This document shows, piece by piece, positions 17,826 to 26,794 of a DNA stretch of 64,000 nucleotides. The DNA lies in the NCBI RefSeq assembly GCF_003515775.1, contig NZ_QWEI01000014.1, positions 1-64,000 on the forward strand. Reading direction: 5' to 3'. The first letter of the stretch is position 1. Each line of letters starts with the position of its first letter. The notes beneath the pieces are model-generated. The model saw only the letters and a program-made list of their open reading frames with translations, did no database searches and was not told the DNA's origin. The DNA comes from Ureibacillus yapensis. Lineage in GTDB: Bacteria > Bacillota > Bacilli > Bacillales_A > Planococcaceae. A program made the translations under genes and the position numbers.

Positions 17826-18508
17826 TGGGTGGAATCCTCAAGGACATACCCCGTCCCCCATGCTGTTTTTATCCATTGCGGATTCTTTGGATCATTTTCT
17901 ATTTTCTCGCGTAAATGCCTGATATGTACATTTAAGGTCCCGTCGCCAACAAAATTGTCTCCCCACACGTTTTGAAATAATTCTTCCTTTGGAATAATGC
18001 GGTTTTTATTTTTCGCCAAATAAGACAGAAGTTTATATTCCATCGTTTTCAAAGGAATATCGACCTCGTTCACTCTTACGCGATGAAGCTTTGTATCAAT
18101 CTGAATTTGTCCAAACTCCAACACTTCTTGTTGGTCGCCGGAACCGCCATACCTTTTCAGCACGGCTTTGACTTTAGCCAGTAAGATGCTTAGTGTGTAT
18201 GGTTTTTGAATATAATCATCCCCACCGATGTTAAGTGCAATCAGAACATCGTCATCGCTGGAACGCGCACTGATAAACAGAATCGGAATCTGCGTCGTTT
18301 GGCGCAATTTCTTGCATAAATCAAAACCTGATTCCTGGCCAAGATTGATGTCCAGAAGAATCAACGTTGGTTCATTCTCAAGCACAAATTGTTCGCACTC
18401 CACCGCGCTTGTGACAAACGCCGTTTTAACTTCGAACAAGTTAAAATACTCACACGTTGTTTCAGCTAAAGCAACCTCATCATCCACAATCAAACAATCT
18501 AATTTCAT
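17822..18508 (-). CDS. OmpR-family response regulator
   Basis: A 228-residue regulator with a receiver domain (acidic DDE at 9-11, phospho-acceptor Asp53 in LLDINLG, Ser80, Lys102 in QKPY) and a C-terminal winged helix (about 130-225). The latter shows the family signature RVNEVDIPLKTMEYKLLSYLAKN and the GTLNVHIRHLREKIE recognition helix. The start ATG 18508 has GGGAG 6-7 bp upstream. It is first in the kinase operon and likely regulates the downstream ABC genes (inference from context). Confidence 0.93.
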   Translation of the reverse strand: MKLDCLIVDDEVALAETTCEYFNLFEVKTAFVTSAVECEQFVLENEPTLILLDINLGQESGFDLCKKLRQTTQIPILFISARSSDDDVLIALNIGGDDYIQKPYTLSILLAKVKAVLKRYGGSGDQQEVLEFGQIQIDTKLHRVRVNEVDIPLKTMEYKLLSYLAKNKNRIIPKEELFQNVWGDNFVGDGTLNVHIRHLREKIENDPKNPQWIKTAWGTGYVLEDSTQ

Positions 18509-18897
18509 CTCAATCTCCCGTAAAAAGAATTTTTCGATAATTATATTTTCAGTATACAGGATATTTTTGAGAATCAGATGTATATTTTGGGATATTTGTA
18601 GAGCGATAGTGGGAAGGTTATTTACAGGAGAAAATTCAATACTATTTCGTTGACTAATCGTTTTTCCCCAGATTCTAATTCCGATTTGAAGATTTCCTGT
18701 TTAATCCTCATTACTATATCTTCACTTACAAAAAGCCATCTTACTTGATAAGACCTATCTGATAATGGTAGGTATTTACCATTTTAGTCAAAAAGCGATA
18801 CATTTACATCGTTTTTACATTTTATTAACCACTTACATAAATTTACTCCCTATAATTCAAAACGTTGGTACAAACTAATTCGGGGAGGAAATTTTAA
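18509..18897. other. Divergent intergenic region with an inverted repeat and a Pho-like promoter
   Basis: This 389-bp region contains AATGGTA-N6-TACCATT (18764-18783), which could be an operator for either divergent gene, and a phased TTTACA array with a TATAAT box (18803-18856). No coding sequence is seen. Confidence 0.55.
18803..18856 (+). promoter_or_regulatory. Candidate PhoP-box promoter of the secreted phosphoesterase
   Basis: TTTACA (18803), TTTACA (18814) and TTAACC (18825) are spaced exactly 11 bp apart. CTTACA (18832) and TTTACT (18842) follow. A perfect -10 TATAAT is at 18851-18856, but no good -35 is present. B. subtilis PhoP binds TT(A/T/C)ACA repeats separated by about 5 bp between -60 and -20 of promoters with poor -35 boxes; this layout fits. 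Confidence 0.5.
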
Positions 18898-20433
18898 ATG
18901 AAAAAGAAAGCCAAAAAGGCAATTCCATTAATTGCAACAACCGTTCTTGCAACAACAGCGTTTACTGCTCAAGCTATTACTAGTAATGGAGATAACCAAA
19001 CAGCAGAAGCAACAAAATTAACAGAACAAGAAGTAAAACAAAGCAATGCCACTTGGCTTGCTGGGGATCATCACGTGCATAGCGAATGGAGCGTTGGCTG
19101 GGACAACTCCACAAATCCTCCCACACCAATTAAAGGTGGAGATGCGATTTACCCAATTGTAAAAAATGCTGAAAAAGCATCGGAATACGGACTTGATTGG
19201 GTAATGACAACGGATCATGGCGGCCCTAACCATTCAAAGGTGAATTTAGAGCAGGCTTACCCGGAATTATTAAAATCCCGTGAAGCATTCCCGAATCTAA
19301 TTCAATTCTATGGCATGGAGTTTGATACACCTGCTGCCGATCATAGTACTTTGATGATTCCTAAAGTGGAAAATGAATCGCAAATTCTTTATGATATCGA
19401 AAGTCAATTCAACAAACGCGATCCATATCCGAACGATGGCAGCAGAGATACTGAATCAACAATGATTGATGCTCTGAATTATATGTTAACTGAGTTGGAT
19501 GAGGATGAGCAGCCAATCCATATCGCCCACCATCCATCACGCTCGGCAAAAGGCGACGGCGAATGGGGTCAAGACACACCGCAGGAATTCCGTAATTGGA
19601 ACGATCTAGCTCCTAATATCTCGATTGGAATGGAAGGTGCTCCTGGACACCAAGCTGCTGCCCTAACTCCAGAAGGCGGACTTGATAATGGCGCTCGTGG
19701 TTCATACGGCAACTACCCAACATTGGGCGGATTTGATCAAATGACTGCCAAAGTTGGCGGTCTATGGGATTCCATGCTTGGTGAAGGAAGACACTGGTGG
19801 ATTACTGCTACATCCGATTCGCATGTAAACTGGCGTGAAGGCGGCAGCGATTTCTGGCCGGGCGAGTATTCCAAAACTTATGTAAAAGCTGAAAAAGATT
19901 ACGACAATATCATGGAAAGCCTTCGTAACGGAAATGTATTTGTTACAACAGGCGACCTTATTTCCGAACTTGAGATGAAAGTTCAAGCAGGCGGAAAATC
20001 CCCACTATTTGCAAAGTCTAAGGGTAATTCAGCAACTTTGGGTGAAACTCTTACTTTACCTGGAAAATCGAAAGATGTGACTGTAACGATTCGCATCAAA
20101 GATTCAAACGCTGCAAATGCCAATGGAGATAAACCGGAAGTTCAACGTGTTGACTTAATCATGGGTGAAGTTACGGGTGCTGTGGAAGATCGCTCAACTG
20201 CGACAAACCCAACTACAAAAGTTGTGAAACGCTTCACGGAAGAAGACTGGACAAAAAATGGAGAATATATTGAAATCACTTATACTCTAGAAAACGTTGA
20301 TAAAGACAGCTATATCCGTTTACGTGGTACGAACACGGATCAATTGGAGCCGGAAAAGGATTCACGCGGTGAAAATCCATGGACAGATCTATGGTTCTAC
20401 TCAAATCCTGTATTTATCAAAACTGCTAAGTAA
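18898..20433 (+). CDS. Secreted PHP-domain phosphoesterase
   Basis: A 511-residue protein with a signal peptide (lysine-rich start, hydrophobic 9-22, likely cleavage after TAQA at 26) and a PHP-type metal centre: HHVH at 58-61, Asp106-His107 in MTTDHGG, a Glu in GMEFDTP, HIAHHPS and ATSDSHVNW. The C-terminal part (about 360-511) looks like a beta-rich domain. PHP enzymes hydrolyse phosphoester bonds using up to three metals. An exported copy is suited to releasing phosphate from outside organophosphates. The start ATG 18898 has GGGGAGG 9 bp upstream. The phased Pho-like promoter supports control by phosphate starvation (inference). The exact substrate is unknown. Confidence 0.82.
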   Translation: MKKKAKKAIPLIATTVLATTAFTAQAITSNGDNQTAEATKLTEQEVKQSNATWLAGDHHVHSEWSVGWDNSTNPPTPIKGGDAIYPIVKNAEKASEYGLDWVMTTDHGGPNHSKVNLEQAYPELLKSREAFPNLIQFYGMEFDTPAADHSTLMIPKVENESQILYDIESQFNKRDPYPNDGSRDTESTMIDALNYMLTELDEDEQPIHIAHHPSRSAKGDGEWGQDTPQEFRNWNDLAPNISIGMEGAPGHQAAALTPEGGLDNGARGSYGNYPTLGGFDQMTAKVGGLWDSMLGEGRHWWITATSDSHVNWREGGSDFWPGEYSKTYVKAEKDYDNIMESLRNGNVFVTTGDLISELEMKVQAGGKSPLFAKSKGNSATLGETLTLPGKSKDVTVTIRIKDSNAANANGDKPEVQRVDLIMGEVTGAVEDRSTATNPTTKVVKRFTEEDWTKNGEYIEITYTLENVDKDSYIRLRGTNTDQLEPEKDSRGENPWTDLWFYSNPVFIKTAK

Positions 20434-20450
20434 TCATTTGCAGCCCAAAA

Positions 20451-20481
20451 AAAGACGAGGATCCAAACCATCCTCGTCTTT
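20451..20481. terminator. Terminator after the phosphoesterase gene
   Basis: The stem AAAGACGAGGAT / ATCCTCGTCTTT is strong. The downstream T-run is poor (CCCTATTTT) on the plus strand; a seven-A run precedes it. Confidence 0.75.
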
Positions 20482-20527
20482 CCCTATTTTTCACACTAAA
20501 AAATAATCAATTAACGGAGAAGATTTT

Positions 20528-21583
20528 ATGAAAAAGCTTTGTTTGCTTATTTTGCTATTGCTTTCAATACCCGCTGCCATTCATCCCCCTATTACATACG
20601 CCCATACGAACAACAGTGAAGGATACTCACTGATCGAGGCAAATGATCACAATATCGATTATGAATTGAAAATAGATCTTATAGAACTCGGACATGCAAT
20701 AAACCAAGAAATGGCTAATGAGCAGCTATTTAATTTGGAAATCGTCCAGGATTATATCAATTCCCGCATCAATCTTTATGCGGATAGCACTAAAGTAGAA
20801 GGAACAATCGAAAGTTCCGATGTTGAAATGATTAATGACAAACAGTTTGCTGTGATCAACCTAACATACAAGTTGAATGACCAACCTGAAAAGCTGGCAC
20901 TGGAATATAATATGTTTCTGGATGATTCCGATCCAAGCCACGCCAATTACGCAACAGTTAAATTGGATGGCAAACAACAAGAAGGGGTTCTTTCTTTTGA
21001 ATCCAGAGAGCTTGAAATCGGCGAAGCAAGTTTCGTTCAAAGCGCAACGCAGTTCCTGCTTCTCGGTTTGGAGCATATCTTTACCGGCTATGATCATATT
21101 TTATTTGTTATTAGTTTATTATTTGGAGCAAAAACCATTAAAAATATTCTCTCTTTAGTCACTGCATTTACGATTGCGCATAGTATTACCTTGGTTCTGG
21201 CTACATTGAATATTGTACAGCTGCCAAGCAGTTTTGTTGAAGCAGCCATCGCTTTAAGCATTATTTATATAGCACTTATCAATATTTTCAATCCCGACTC
21301 AAAGCATCAATCTTGGCTTGCCTTTATCTTTGGTCTCGTGCACGGTTTTGGTTTTGCCGGAATCCTTTCTGAAATGAGATTAGATGCAAGTCACCTGGCC
21401 ACTTCTTTATTATCTTTCAATATCGGGATTGAAATTGGACAATTGATTATTGTATCGATCATATTCCCAATACTTCTATGGCTAAAGAAATTAACTTTTA
21501 AACCAGCTAAATGGGTAATCCCCGTGGCGTCCGTAGCAATTTTAGCCTTTGGTCTCGTTTGGTTTATTGAGAGAGCTTTTTAA
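20528..21583 (+). CDS. HupE/UreJ-type membrane protein
   Basis: A 351-residue protein with a signal peptide (cleavage likely after ITYA near 26), an extracytoplasmic domain to about residue 175, then 6-7 membrane helices. The HupE/UreJ_2 signatures are clear: GLEHIFTGYDHILFVISLLFG, FTIAHSITLVLA and GLVHGFGFAGIL, with conserved His and Asp in the helices. Relatives are linked to nickel or cobalt handling, but members outside hydrogenase and urease clusters have no proven role. Start ATG 20528 has GGAGA 9 bp upstream. No urease or hydrogenase gene is in this window. Confidence 0.82.
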   Translation: MKKLCLLILLLLSIPAAIHPPITYAHTNNSEGYSLIEANDHNIDYELKIDLIELGHAINQEMANEQLFNLEIVQDYINSRINLYADSTKVEGTIESSDVEMINDKQFAVINLTYKLNDQPEKLALEYNMFLDDSDPSHANYATVKLDGKQQEGVLSFESRELEIGEASFVQSATQFLLLGLEHIFTGYDHILFVISLLFGAKTIKNILSLVTAFTIAHSITLVLATLNIVQLPSSFVEAAIALSIIYIALINIFNPDSKHQSWLAFIFGLVHGFGFAGILSEMRLDASHLATSLLSFNIGIEIGQLIIVSIIFPILLWLKKLTFKPAKWVIPVASVAILAFGLVWFIERAF

Positions 21584-21606
21584 CCTCTTATCCTTACCTT
21601 ATAATA

Positions 21607-21644
21607 AAAGAACAAATTCCTCTGTCAGGAATTTGTTCTTTTTT
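21607..21644 (+). terminator. Terminator after the HupE-like gene
   Basis: AAAGAACAAATTCCT / AGGAATTTGTTCTTT followed by TTTT. The same AAGAAC(A/G)AATTC motif recurs in hairpins at 31425-31459 and 40793-40834. Confidence 0.88.
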
Positions 21645-21702
21645 ATCAACTGCAACCATGCCACTACTACATAATGTTTGAATGTACCAGGCACTCATTC
21701 TT

Positions 21703-22539
21703 CTATATTTTGGTAATGACAATCCCGACCAACGCGGATACAACACCGATGACTTGATAGGCTTTGAGTCTTTCTTTGTATAGCCAACAGCTGCCGAGCA
21801 CAACGATTACACAGCTTAAACTGACGATTGGGAAGACGATGCTTGCCACTCCTGTATTAAGAGCAAAGAAGTAGCTGCAATACGCTATTACATTGATACA
21901 TCCCATAATCGTACCTAATCCTAATTCAATACGCTGCCATTTTTCCTTCGTAATCATACTGGTAATGATTAAATACGCTGCTCCGCCAGCATACATACAA
22001 AAGAGTGTATTGACTGAATCAATATGTAAGTGGGAAGACGTCTTCATTAGTACCCCCAGTACTCCGAACGATCCAATGGATAATAAAACATGAACCATCC
22101 ACGGTTTATAATCCATTTGAATTATATTGCCCGGTACATATTGGATGACTGCTGCAGAGGCGAGCATCACTAAAATGCCAATCCACTGAATCAATGTAAT
22201 ATGCTCCTGAAAAATAAGCGCCGCGCTTAATACCGGAATTACCGTATTCGTACTAATGAGCGGCGATGTTATACTGGCAGGCCCTTTTTCAAATGCTTTT
22301 GCCATTTGAATATTTCCGTTGGCATTCAAAATCCCGATGAATGCCCCCAGCACTATTGTTAAAGTATTAAATGAGGCGAATCCTTCAATTAATCCATAAC
22401 CCAAAATGATGAAAAAAGCGATAAGGTAAAAGAAAAACTGCATATGAACCTTTGATAATGCTGTTCCTGAAGTAGCCTTGAAAATCATATTATTAATCCC
22501 AAAGCAAAACATCGTCAATACTGCCGCTAAAATCCACAT
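21703..22539 (-). CDS. EamA/DMT family transporter
   Basis: A 278-residue membrane protein with about ten helices and two EamA repeats (about 1-135 and 145-278). It opens MWILAAVLTMFCFGINN, and the PVLSAALIFQEHITLIQWIGILVMLASA stretch is typical of DMT exporters. Start ATG 22539 has GGAGAGAGAAGG upstream. It stands alone. The substrate is not predictable; relatives move amino acids, metabolites or other small molecules. Confidence 0.85.
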   Translation of the reverse strand: MWILAAVLTMFCFGINNMIFKATSGTALSKVHMQFFFYLIAFFIILGYGLIEGFASFNTLTIVLGAFIGILNANGNIQMAKAFEKGPASITSPLISTNTVIPVLSAALIFQEHITLIQWIGILVMLASAAVIQYVPGNIIQMDYKPWMVHVLLSIGSFGVLGVLMKTSSHLHIDSVNTLFCMYAGGAAYLIITSMITKEKWQRIELGLGTIMGCINVIAYCSYFFALNTGVASIVFPIVSLSCVIVVLGSCWLYKERLKAYQVIGVVSALVGIVITKI

Positions 22540-22983
22540 TACAATCCTTCTCTCTCCGTTGATAGAGTAATTTTAATTTAATTTTCCCGGATTTCAAATG
22601 ATTTTTACAATTACTATAAAAACTTGTTATGAAATTGGCAACCTAAAGCCACTAAAGAGAAAATTTGATTCCAGGTACTCCCCGACTTCATTCCCCTTAC
22701 CTACAAAGCGGTCAAATGGTTTTATCCTTCAATTCTTCGGGCATATAAACATTAGAGTTATGACTTACTCCATAAGATTATATTTTTTGAAAGGGGATAT
22801 TGTAATTGAGCTATAAACCAGGTTGATTACAAGTTCTAGTTTACTTATTTTCCCAAAATCTTCAAATCAAAATATAACCATAATAATTATATCTATAGCC
22901 AAGGGAATAAACCATGGATTAAAAGGAGGCTACATTGTCTTAAAAATACTATCTAATTAGCAGTAATAGGAGAGGTTATTGAA
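22540..22983. other. Intergenic region, 444 bp, upstream of the sugar transporter
   Basis: AT-rich spacer between divergent genes. I see no gene, RNA or strong repeat. It should contain both promoters, which I could not place with confidence. Confidence 0.4.
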
Positions 22984-24471
22984 ATGGAAAAAAATAAGCA
23001 TGGAAAATCTGACTTACATATATCGGAATCAAGTACTTTAGAAGATTCGAATAATGGAAAACGTACTCCCAAAGCATTTCTTCGCTTAATCACTTTAGTC
23101 GCCACATTCGGTGGGCTTCTTTTTGGATATGATACAGGCGTCATTAACGGGGCTCTTCCCTACATGTCCCAACCTGATCAACTAAATCTTTCCCCCCTTG
23201 CTCAAGGGATTGTTACCAGTTCACTGGTTTTAGGCGCAGCATTCGGAGCCTTATTTGGAGGACGGTTATCAGACCGCTACGGGCGCCGGAAAATCATTCT
23301 ATATCTTGCGATTCTATTTATTTTCACATCCCTTGGGTGTACGTTTGCGCCAAATACTACCTTAATGGTCACTTTTCGTTTCTTGCTTGGCCTTGCTGTC
23401 GGTGGTGCTTCAGCCTTGGTTCCGACATTCCTTGCAGAAATGGCCCCAGTCGAAAAACGCAGCCGAATGGTTACCCAAAACGAACTAATGATTGTTTCAG
23501 GACAGTTGCTTGCTTACATCAGCAATGCGGTTCTTGGAAGTACGATGGGCGACAGCAGTGTTTGGAGATACATGCTGGTATTGGCTACCCTTCCGGCCGT
23601 ACTCATGTGGTTCGGTATGCTAATTGTACCTGAGAGTCCGAGATGGCTTGCTTCTAAAGGAAAATTGGGAGATGCCTTGCGCACCTTAAAACAAATCCGT
23701 GAAGAATCTAGAGCGAAAGCAGAATTAAAAGAAATTCAAATAACAATTGCAGAAGAAACATCCACAGGCCGGGCAAGCTTCAAGGATTTATCCACCCCTT
23801 GGATTAAGCGGGTTATCTTGATTGGAATCGGCTTAGCCGTCTGCCAACAGGTGACCGGCGTAAATTCCATCATGTATTATGGTACAGAGATCCTTAGAGA
23901 TGCAGGGTTCGGAACAGAGGCTGCCTTAACTGCCAATATTGCAAATGGCGTTATCTCGGTTTTAGCTACATTTGTAGGGATTTGGCTCCTTGGGAAGGTA
24001 AACCACCGGCCAATGCTGGCAACAGGGTTGATCGGGACAACTTCCGCCCTTTTCATGATTGCGTTATGCTCATCCTTGCTCGAAGGGTCTGCTGCACTTC
24101 CATATGTAGTTCTTGCTTTAACCGTTACTTTTCTGGCCTTCCAGCAAGGTGCAATCAGTCCGGTCACATGGCTGATGCTATCTGAAATTTTCCCATTGAG
24201 ATTAAGGGGGCTTGGCATTGGAATCAGTGTCTTTTTCCAATGGATGGCAAACTTCTTTATTAGTTTATCTTTCCCAAGTCTTCTCGCCAAAATCGGCTTG
24301 TCAGGCACTTTCCTGACTTTTGCCATTATAGGAATAGGAGCTATTTACTTTGTCAGAAAATACGTACCCGAAACAAAAGGTGCAACCCTGGAGGAAATTG
24401 AACACCGATTCCGCAATGGTTCAAAAGATGCAACCAATAAAAGCTTGTTAAAAGAAGTTCAGCATCAATAG
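22984..24471 (+). CDS. iolT: MFS sugar porter, IolT-like
   Basis: A 495-residue sugar porter with 12 membrane helices. The signatures are GGLLFGYDTGVINGALPYM, GGRLSDRYGRRK, the PESPRWL motif after helix 6, QQVTGVNSIMYYGTEIL and PETKG near the end. Its sequence is very like B. subtilis IolT, the main myo-inositol transporter (for example FQQGAISPVTWLMLSEIFPLRLRG shared nearly whole). Start ATG 22984 has AGGAGAGG upstream. No inositol catabolic genes are near, so uptake of inositol or another polyol or hexose is a family-based call. A longer polar N-terminus (about 30 residues) than usual is present. Confidence 0.85.
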   Translation: MEKNKHGKSDLHISESSTLEDSNNGKRTPKAFLRLITLVATFGGLLFGYDTGVINGALPYMSQPDQLNLSPLAQGIVTSSLVLGAAFGALFGGRLSDRYGRRKIILYLAILFIFTSLGCTFAPNTTLMVTFRFLLGLAVGGASALVPTFLAEMAPVEKRSRMVTQNELMIVSGQLLAYISNAVLGSTMGDSSVWRYMLVLATLPAVLMWFGMLIVPESPRWLASKGKLGDALRTLKQIREESRAKAELKEIQITIAEETSTGRASFKDLSTPWIKRVILIGIGLAVCQQVTGVNSIMYYGTEILRDAGFGTEAALTANIANGVISVLATFVGIWLLGKVNHRPMLATGLIGTTSALFMIALCSSLLEGSAALPYVVLALTVTFLAFQQGAISPVTWLMLSEIFPLRLRGLGIGISVFFQWMANFFISLSFPSLLAKIGLSGTFLTFAIIGIGAIYFVRKYVPETKGATLEEIEHRFRNGSKDATNKSLLKEVQHQ

Positions 24472-24492
24472 GTTTGTTGGGTTTTAAAAATG

Positions 24493-24528
24493 AAGGCATT
24501 GTCTGTTTAAATGAGCAGACAATGCCTT
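24493..24528. terminator. Terminator between the sugar porter and WYL regulator genes
   Basis: A perfect 13-bp stem AAGGCATTGTCTG / CAGACAATGCCTT lies between convergent genes and probably serves both; T-runs are short. Confidence 0.75.
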
Positions 24529-24599
24529 TAATTTATTGGAGACTTCAAAATTTCCCTCTGTTAAACGATTGACACATTTTCTGATAATGCCATTACCTG

Positions 24600-25562
24600 C
24601 TACAGGGGATATAAGCTAACTCTTTCTTTTACCTCTTTTAATATTTCTTCCGGCGCTTCCCTGATTTTGATATCCCCACCGAGAAAGAGCAGCCAATTTG
24701 TAATACCGGCCAATTCATCGGGCATATTAACATTGATGAAAGTCTTTAGAAGAGCTGTTGTCTGATAAGGATCCATATAAGAAATTGAAACCTTTAAAGG
24801 ATGGTATTTTTTGAACTGGGCAATCGCATTCGGACCAAGCTCAAGAACCAAGTTGATTATCTCTTCTTGTTTGCTTAGTTTTTCGAATATCTGTTTCCTG
24901 CTTAAACTCTTTTTCGTCTCGCAAGGTTTAACATTGATGAGTTGATCGACAGGATAAATCTTTTTCTTTTCATCCCCTAAGTCAAAACCTTCAATCAGCC
25001 ACATCCCTTTCTCATTGTAAAGATGCAATAGATAAATTGAATAAGACTTGATTATCCTCTCTTCTTCGACGGTAATCAATAAATAACGATCTAAAAGAAG
25101 GATTTGGATGAGTTTTTCCAACGTGGGATGCGGAAGGTCCGAAAGTTCAAGCAAATCGGGATTATTGGGGTTGGTCCCTTCAAAAAGCAAGAGTTGATTT
25201 AAAAGAACCAAATCCTCCTGCTGGTTTTCGGAAATAAGGCCAAGTAATTTCTCGGCTAAAGATTGACGGCTTTTTAGATAGGGAAGCTGTTGATTTCGCG
25301 TGGCCATAAAGGCAATAAAAAGCGCTTTTACCTCATTATCGGTAAAGCGAACAACAGGCAAGACGGAATTTTGCATAACAAAATATCCCCCATCCCTTCC
25401 AACTTCAGAAACAAGCGGCATCCCCATTGCTTCAATTTCCTTGATATCTCGAATAGCGGTCGAACGAGAGATACCAAATTCTTGCATGAGTTCAGAAATT
25501 GTAAAGCGGGCGCGGTTATTGATATACCGCATGATGATATTAATTCGTTCAACTTTTTTCAT
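24600..25562 (-). CDS. WYL-domain transcriptional regulator (YafY/DeoR-HTH type)
   Basis: A 320-residue regulator. The N-terminal helix-turn-helix covers about residues 1-60 (ISELMQEFGISRSTAIRDIKEIEAMG, then GRDGGYFV). A WYL-type ligand-binding core covers about 130-220, and a WCX-like C-terminus follows. Start ATG 25562 has AGGAG 5-6 bp upstream. It diverges from the GyrI-like gene with only 108 bp between starts, an arrangement common for regulator and target. It probably controls that gene and itself. The ligand is unknown. Confidence 0.85.
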   Translation of the reverse strand: MKKVERINIIMRYINNRARFTISELMQEFGISRSTAIRDIKEIEAMGMPLVSEVGRDGGYFVMQNSVLPVVRFTDNEVKALFIAFMATRNQQLPYLKSRQSLAEKLLGLISENQQEDLVLLNQLLLFEGTNPNNPDLLELSDLPHPTLEKLIQILLLDRYLLITVEEERIIKSYSIYLLHLYNEKGMWLIEGFDLGDEKKKIYPVDQLINVKPCETKKSLSRKQIFEKLSKQEEIINLVLELGPNAIAQFKKYHPLKVSISYMDPYQTTALLKTFINVNMPDELAGITNWLLFLGGDIKIREAPEEILKEVKERVSLYPL

Positions 25563-25670
25563 TAAGACTCCTAAACAGTATCATTTTCTGACATGATTTA
25601 GGGTTATCATATACCCATCGAGTATTTTAGACAATTCGCTTGATAAAATTAAAAAAGGTAGGTTTTGAAT

Positions 25671-26156
25671 ATGGCAAATTATACATTGGAAGAAAAAGAC
25701 GATTTTATTGTTTTCGGTTTAGGCGTTGAACTTAAAAGCCATTACACCGACTTTGCGGGAGTAAACAAAGAAAAAGTGGACTTCTGGCAGGAAATCAGCG
25801 AAGATGGAACGCTTGATAAATTAAAATCCATCGCTTCAAATGACTATATTTTTGCCGTAAACGAAGCGGTGAATAACAAAATGATGCACTATGCAGGCGT
25901 TATGACAAAAGAAACTATTCCAGCAGAGGAAAATTCAAGAGTGATCCAATTCCCCAAAGGACAATACTTGGTGGTTAAAGGAGAAGCGAAAACGGCCGGT
26001 GAATTGAATATTCAACTAGCTGGCATTGCCTTTGGTCAAGTGTTGGCAGAAGCAAACGATTTTGCCTATGTAGGTGGTCCGAATACAACGGTTCAGATGG
26101 GGCAGCGCGACGGTTTAGTTATTGGTGAGATGTGGATTCCTGTGGTTAAGAAATAA
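25671..26156 (+). CDS. GyrI-like/AraC effector-binding domain protein
   Basis: A 161-residue stand-alone effector-binding domain (GyrI-like/Cass2 group), recognised from the MMHYAGVMT strand and FPKGQYLVVKGEA, with no DNA-binding part. Such proteins bind or sometimes hydrolyse small hydrophobic compounds. The start is ATG 25671, with AAGGTAGG upstream; TTG two codons earlier is less likely. It is divergent from a WYL regulator and is its likely target. It may act as a drug-binding buffer (inference). Confidence 0.75.
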   Translation: MANYTLEEKDDFIVFGLGVELKSHYTDFAGVNKEKVDFWQEISEDGTLDKLKSIASNDYIFAVNEAVNNKMMHYAGVMTKETIPAEENSRVIQFPKGQYLVVKGEAKTAGELNIQLAGIAFGQVLAEANDFAYVGGPNTTVQMGQRDGLVIGEMWIPVVKK

Positions 26157-26311
26157 ATTTCATTAGTTAAACTTCCATCGGCGGAGATTTTCTTGTATGG
26201 CAATAGATTTATCTCTCACTCTGACATAAACGGCGTATATTGTTGAATAATTCATCTTATAAAGGGTACTGTACTATGATTAGCAAACTTCAATTAAGGA
26301 GATGAGTTAGT

Positions 26312-26734
26312 ATGTCGGATACTCTATTTACTTCAACTGCAACCGCTATTGGCGGAAGAGAAGGCAAGGTCGAATCTTCAGATGGCATTATTAATTTTGA
26401 AACTGCAATGCCTGGAAGTCCAAGAGCTAAAGAATTGGACCAATCCACTAATCCGGAACAATTATTTGCAGCCGGTTACGCGGCTTGTTTCGGCAGTGCT
26501 TTGCAATCAGTCGCCAGCAAAGAGCGCGTAAAGCTCGAATCAGAAGTAACAGCTAATGTTAGTTTGTTGAAAGATGCAGAAGATGAAGGATATAAATTAG
26601 CCGTTACATTGCAAGTAAAAGGAACAAACATCGAAAAAAGCCAATTAGAAGATCTAGTTCACAAAGCACATCAAGTTTGTCCCTACTCAAAAGCCACAAG
26701 AAATAACATTGATGTGACTTTAGAGGTTCAATAA
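26312..26734 (+). CDS. ohr: Organic hydroperoxide resistance protein (Ohr)
   Basis: A 140-residue OsmC/Ohr family peroxidase that reduces organic hydroperoxides. The two redox cysteines are present: Cys59 in GYAACFGSAL and Cys123 in HQVCPYSKATRNNIDV, the Ohr-type spacing. Start ATG 26312 has AAGGAGATG upstream. No ohrR gene is adjacent and I saw no clear OhrR palindrome. It is monocistronic with a terminator at 26761-26790. Confidence 0.92.
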   Translation: MSDTLFTSTATAIGGREGKVESSDGIINFETAMPGSPRAKELDQSTNPEQLFAAGYAACFGSALQSVASKERVKLESEVTANVSLLKDAEDEGYKLAVTLQVKGTNIEKSQLEDLVHKAHQVCPYSKATRNNIDVTLEVQ

Positions 26735-26760
26735 TCCATCTGCTATTTTTACAGATTTAG

Positions 26761-26790
26761 AAAGAGGACATAGCAATGTGTCCTCTTTTT
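26761..26790 (+). terminator. Terminator after ohr
   Basis: The stem AGAGGACA / TGTCCTCT is followed by TTTT. Confidence 0.88.
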
Positions 26791-26794
26791 ATGC

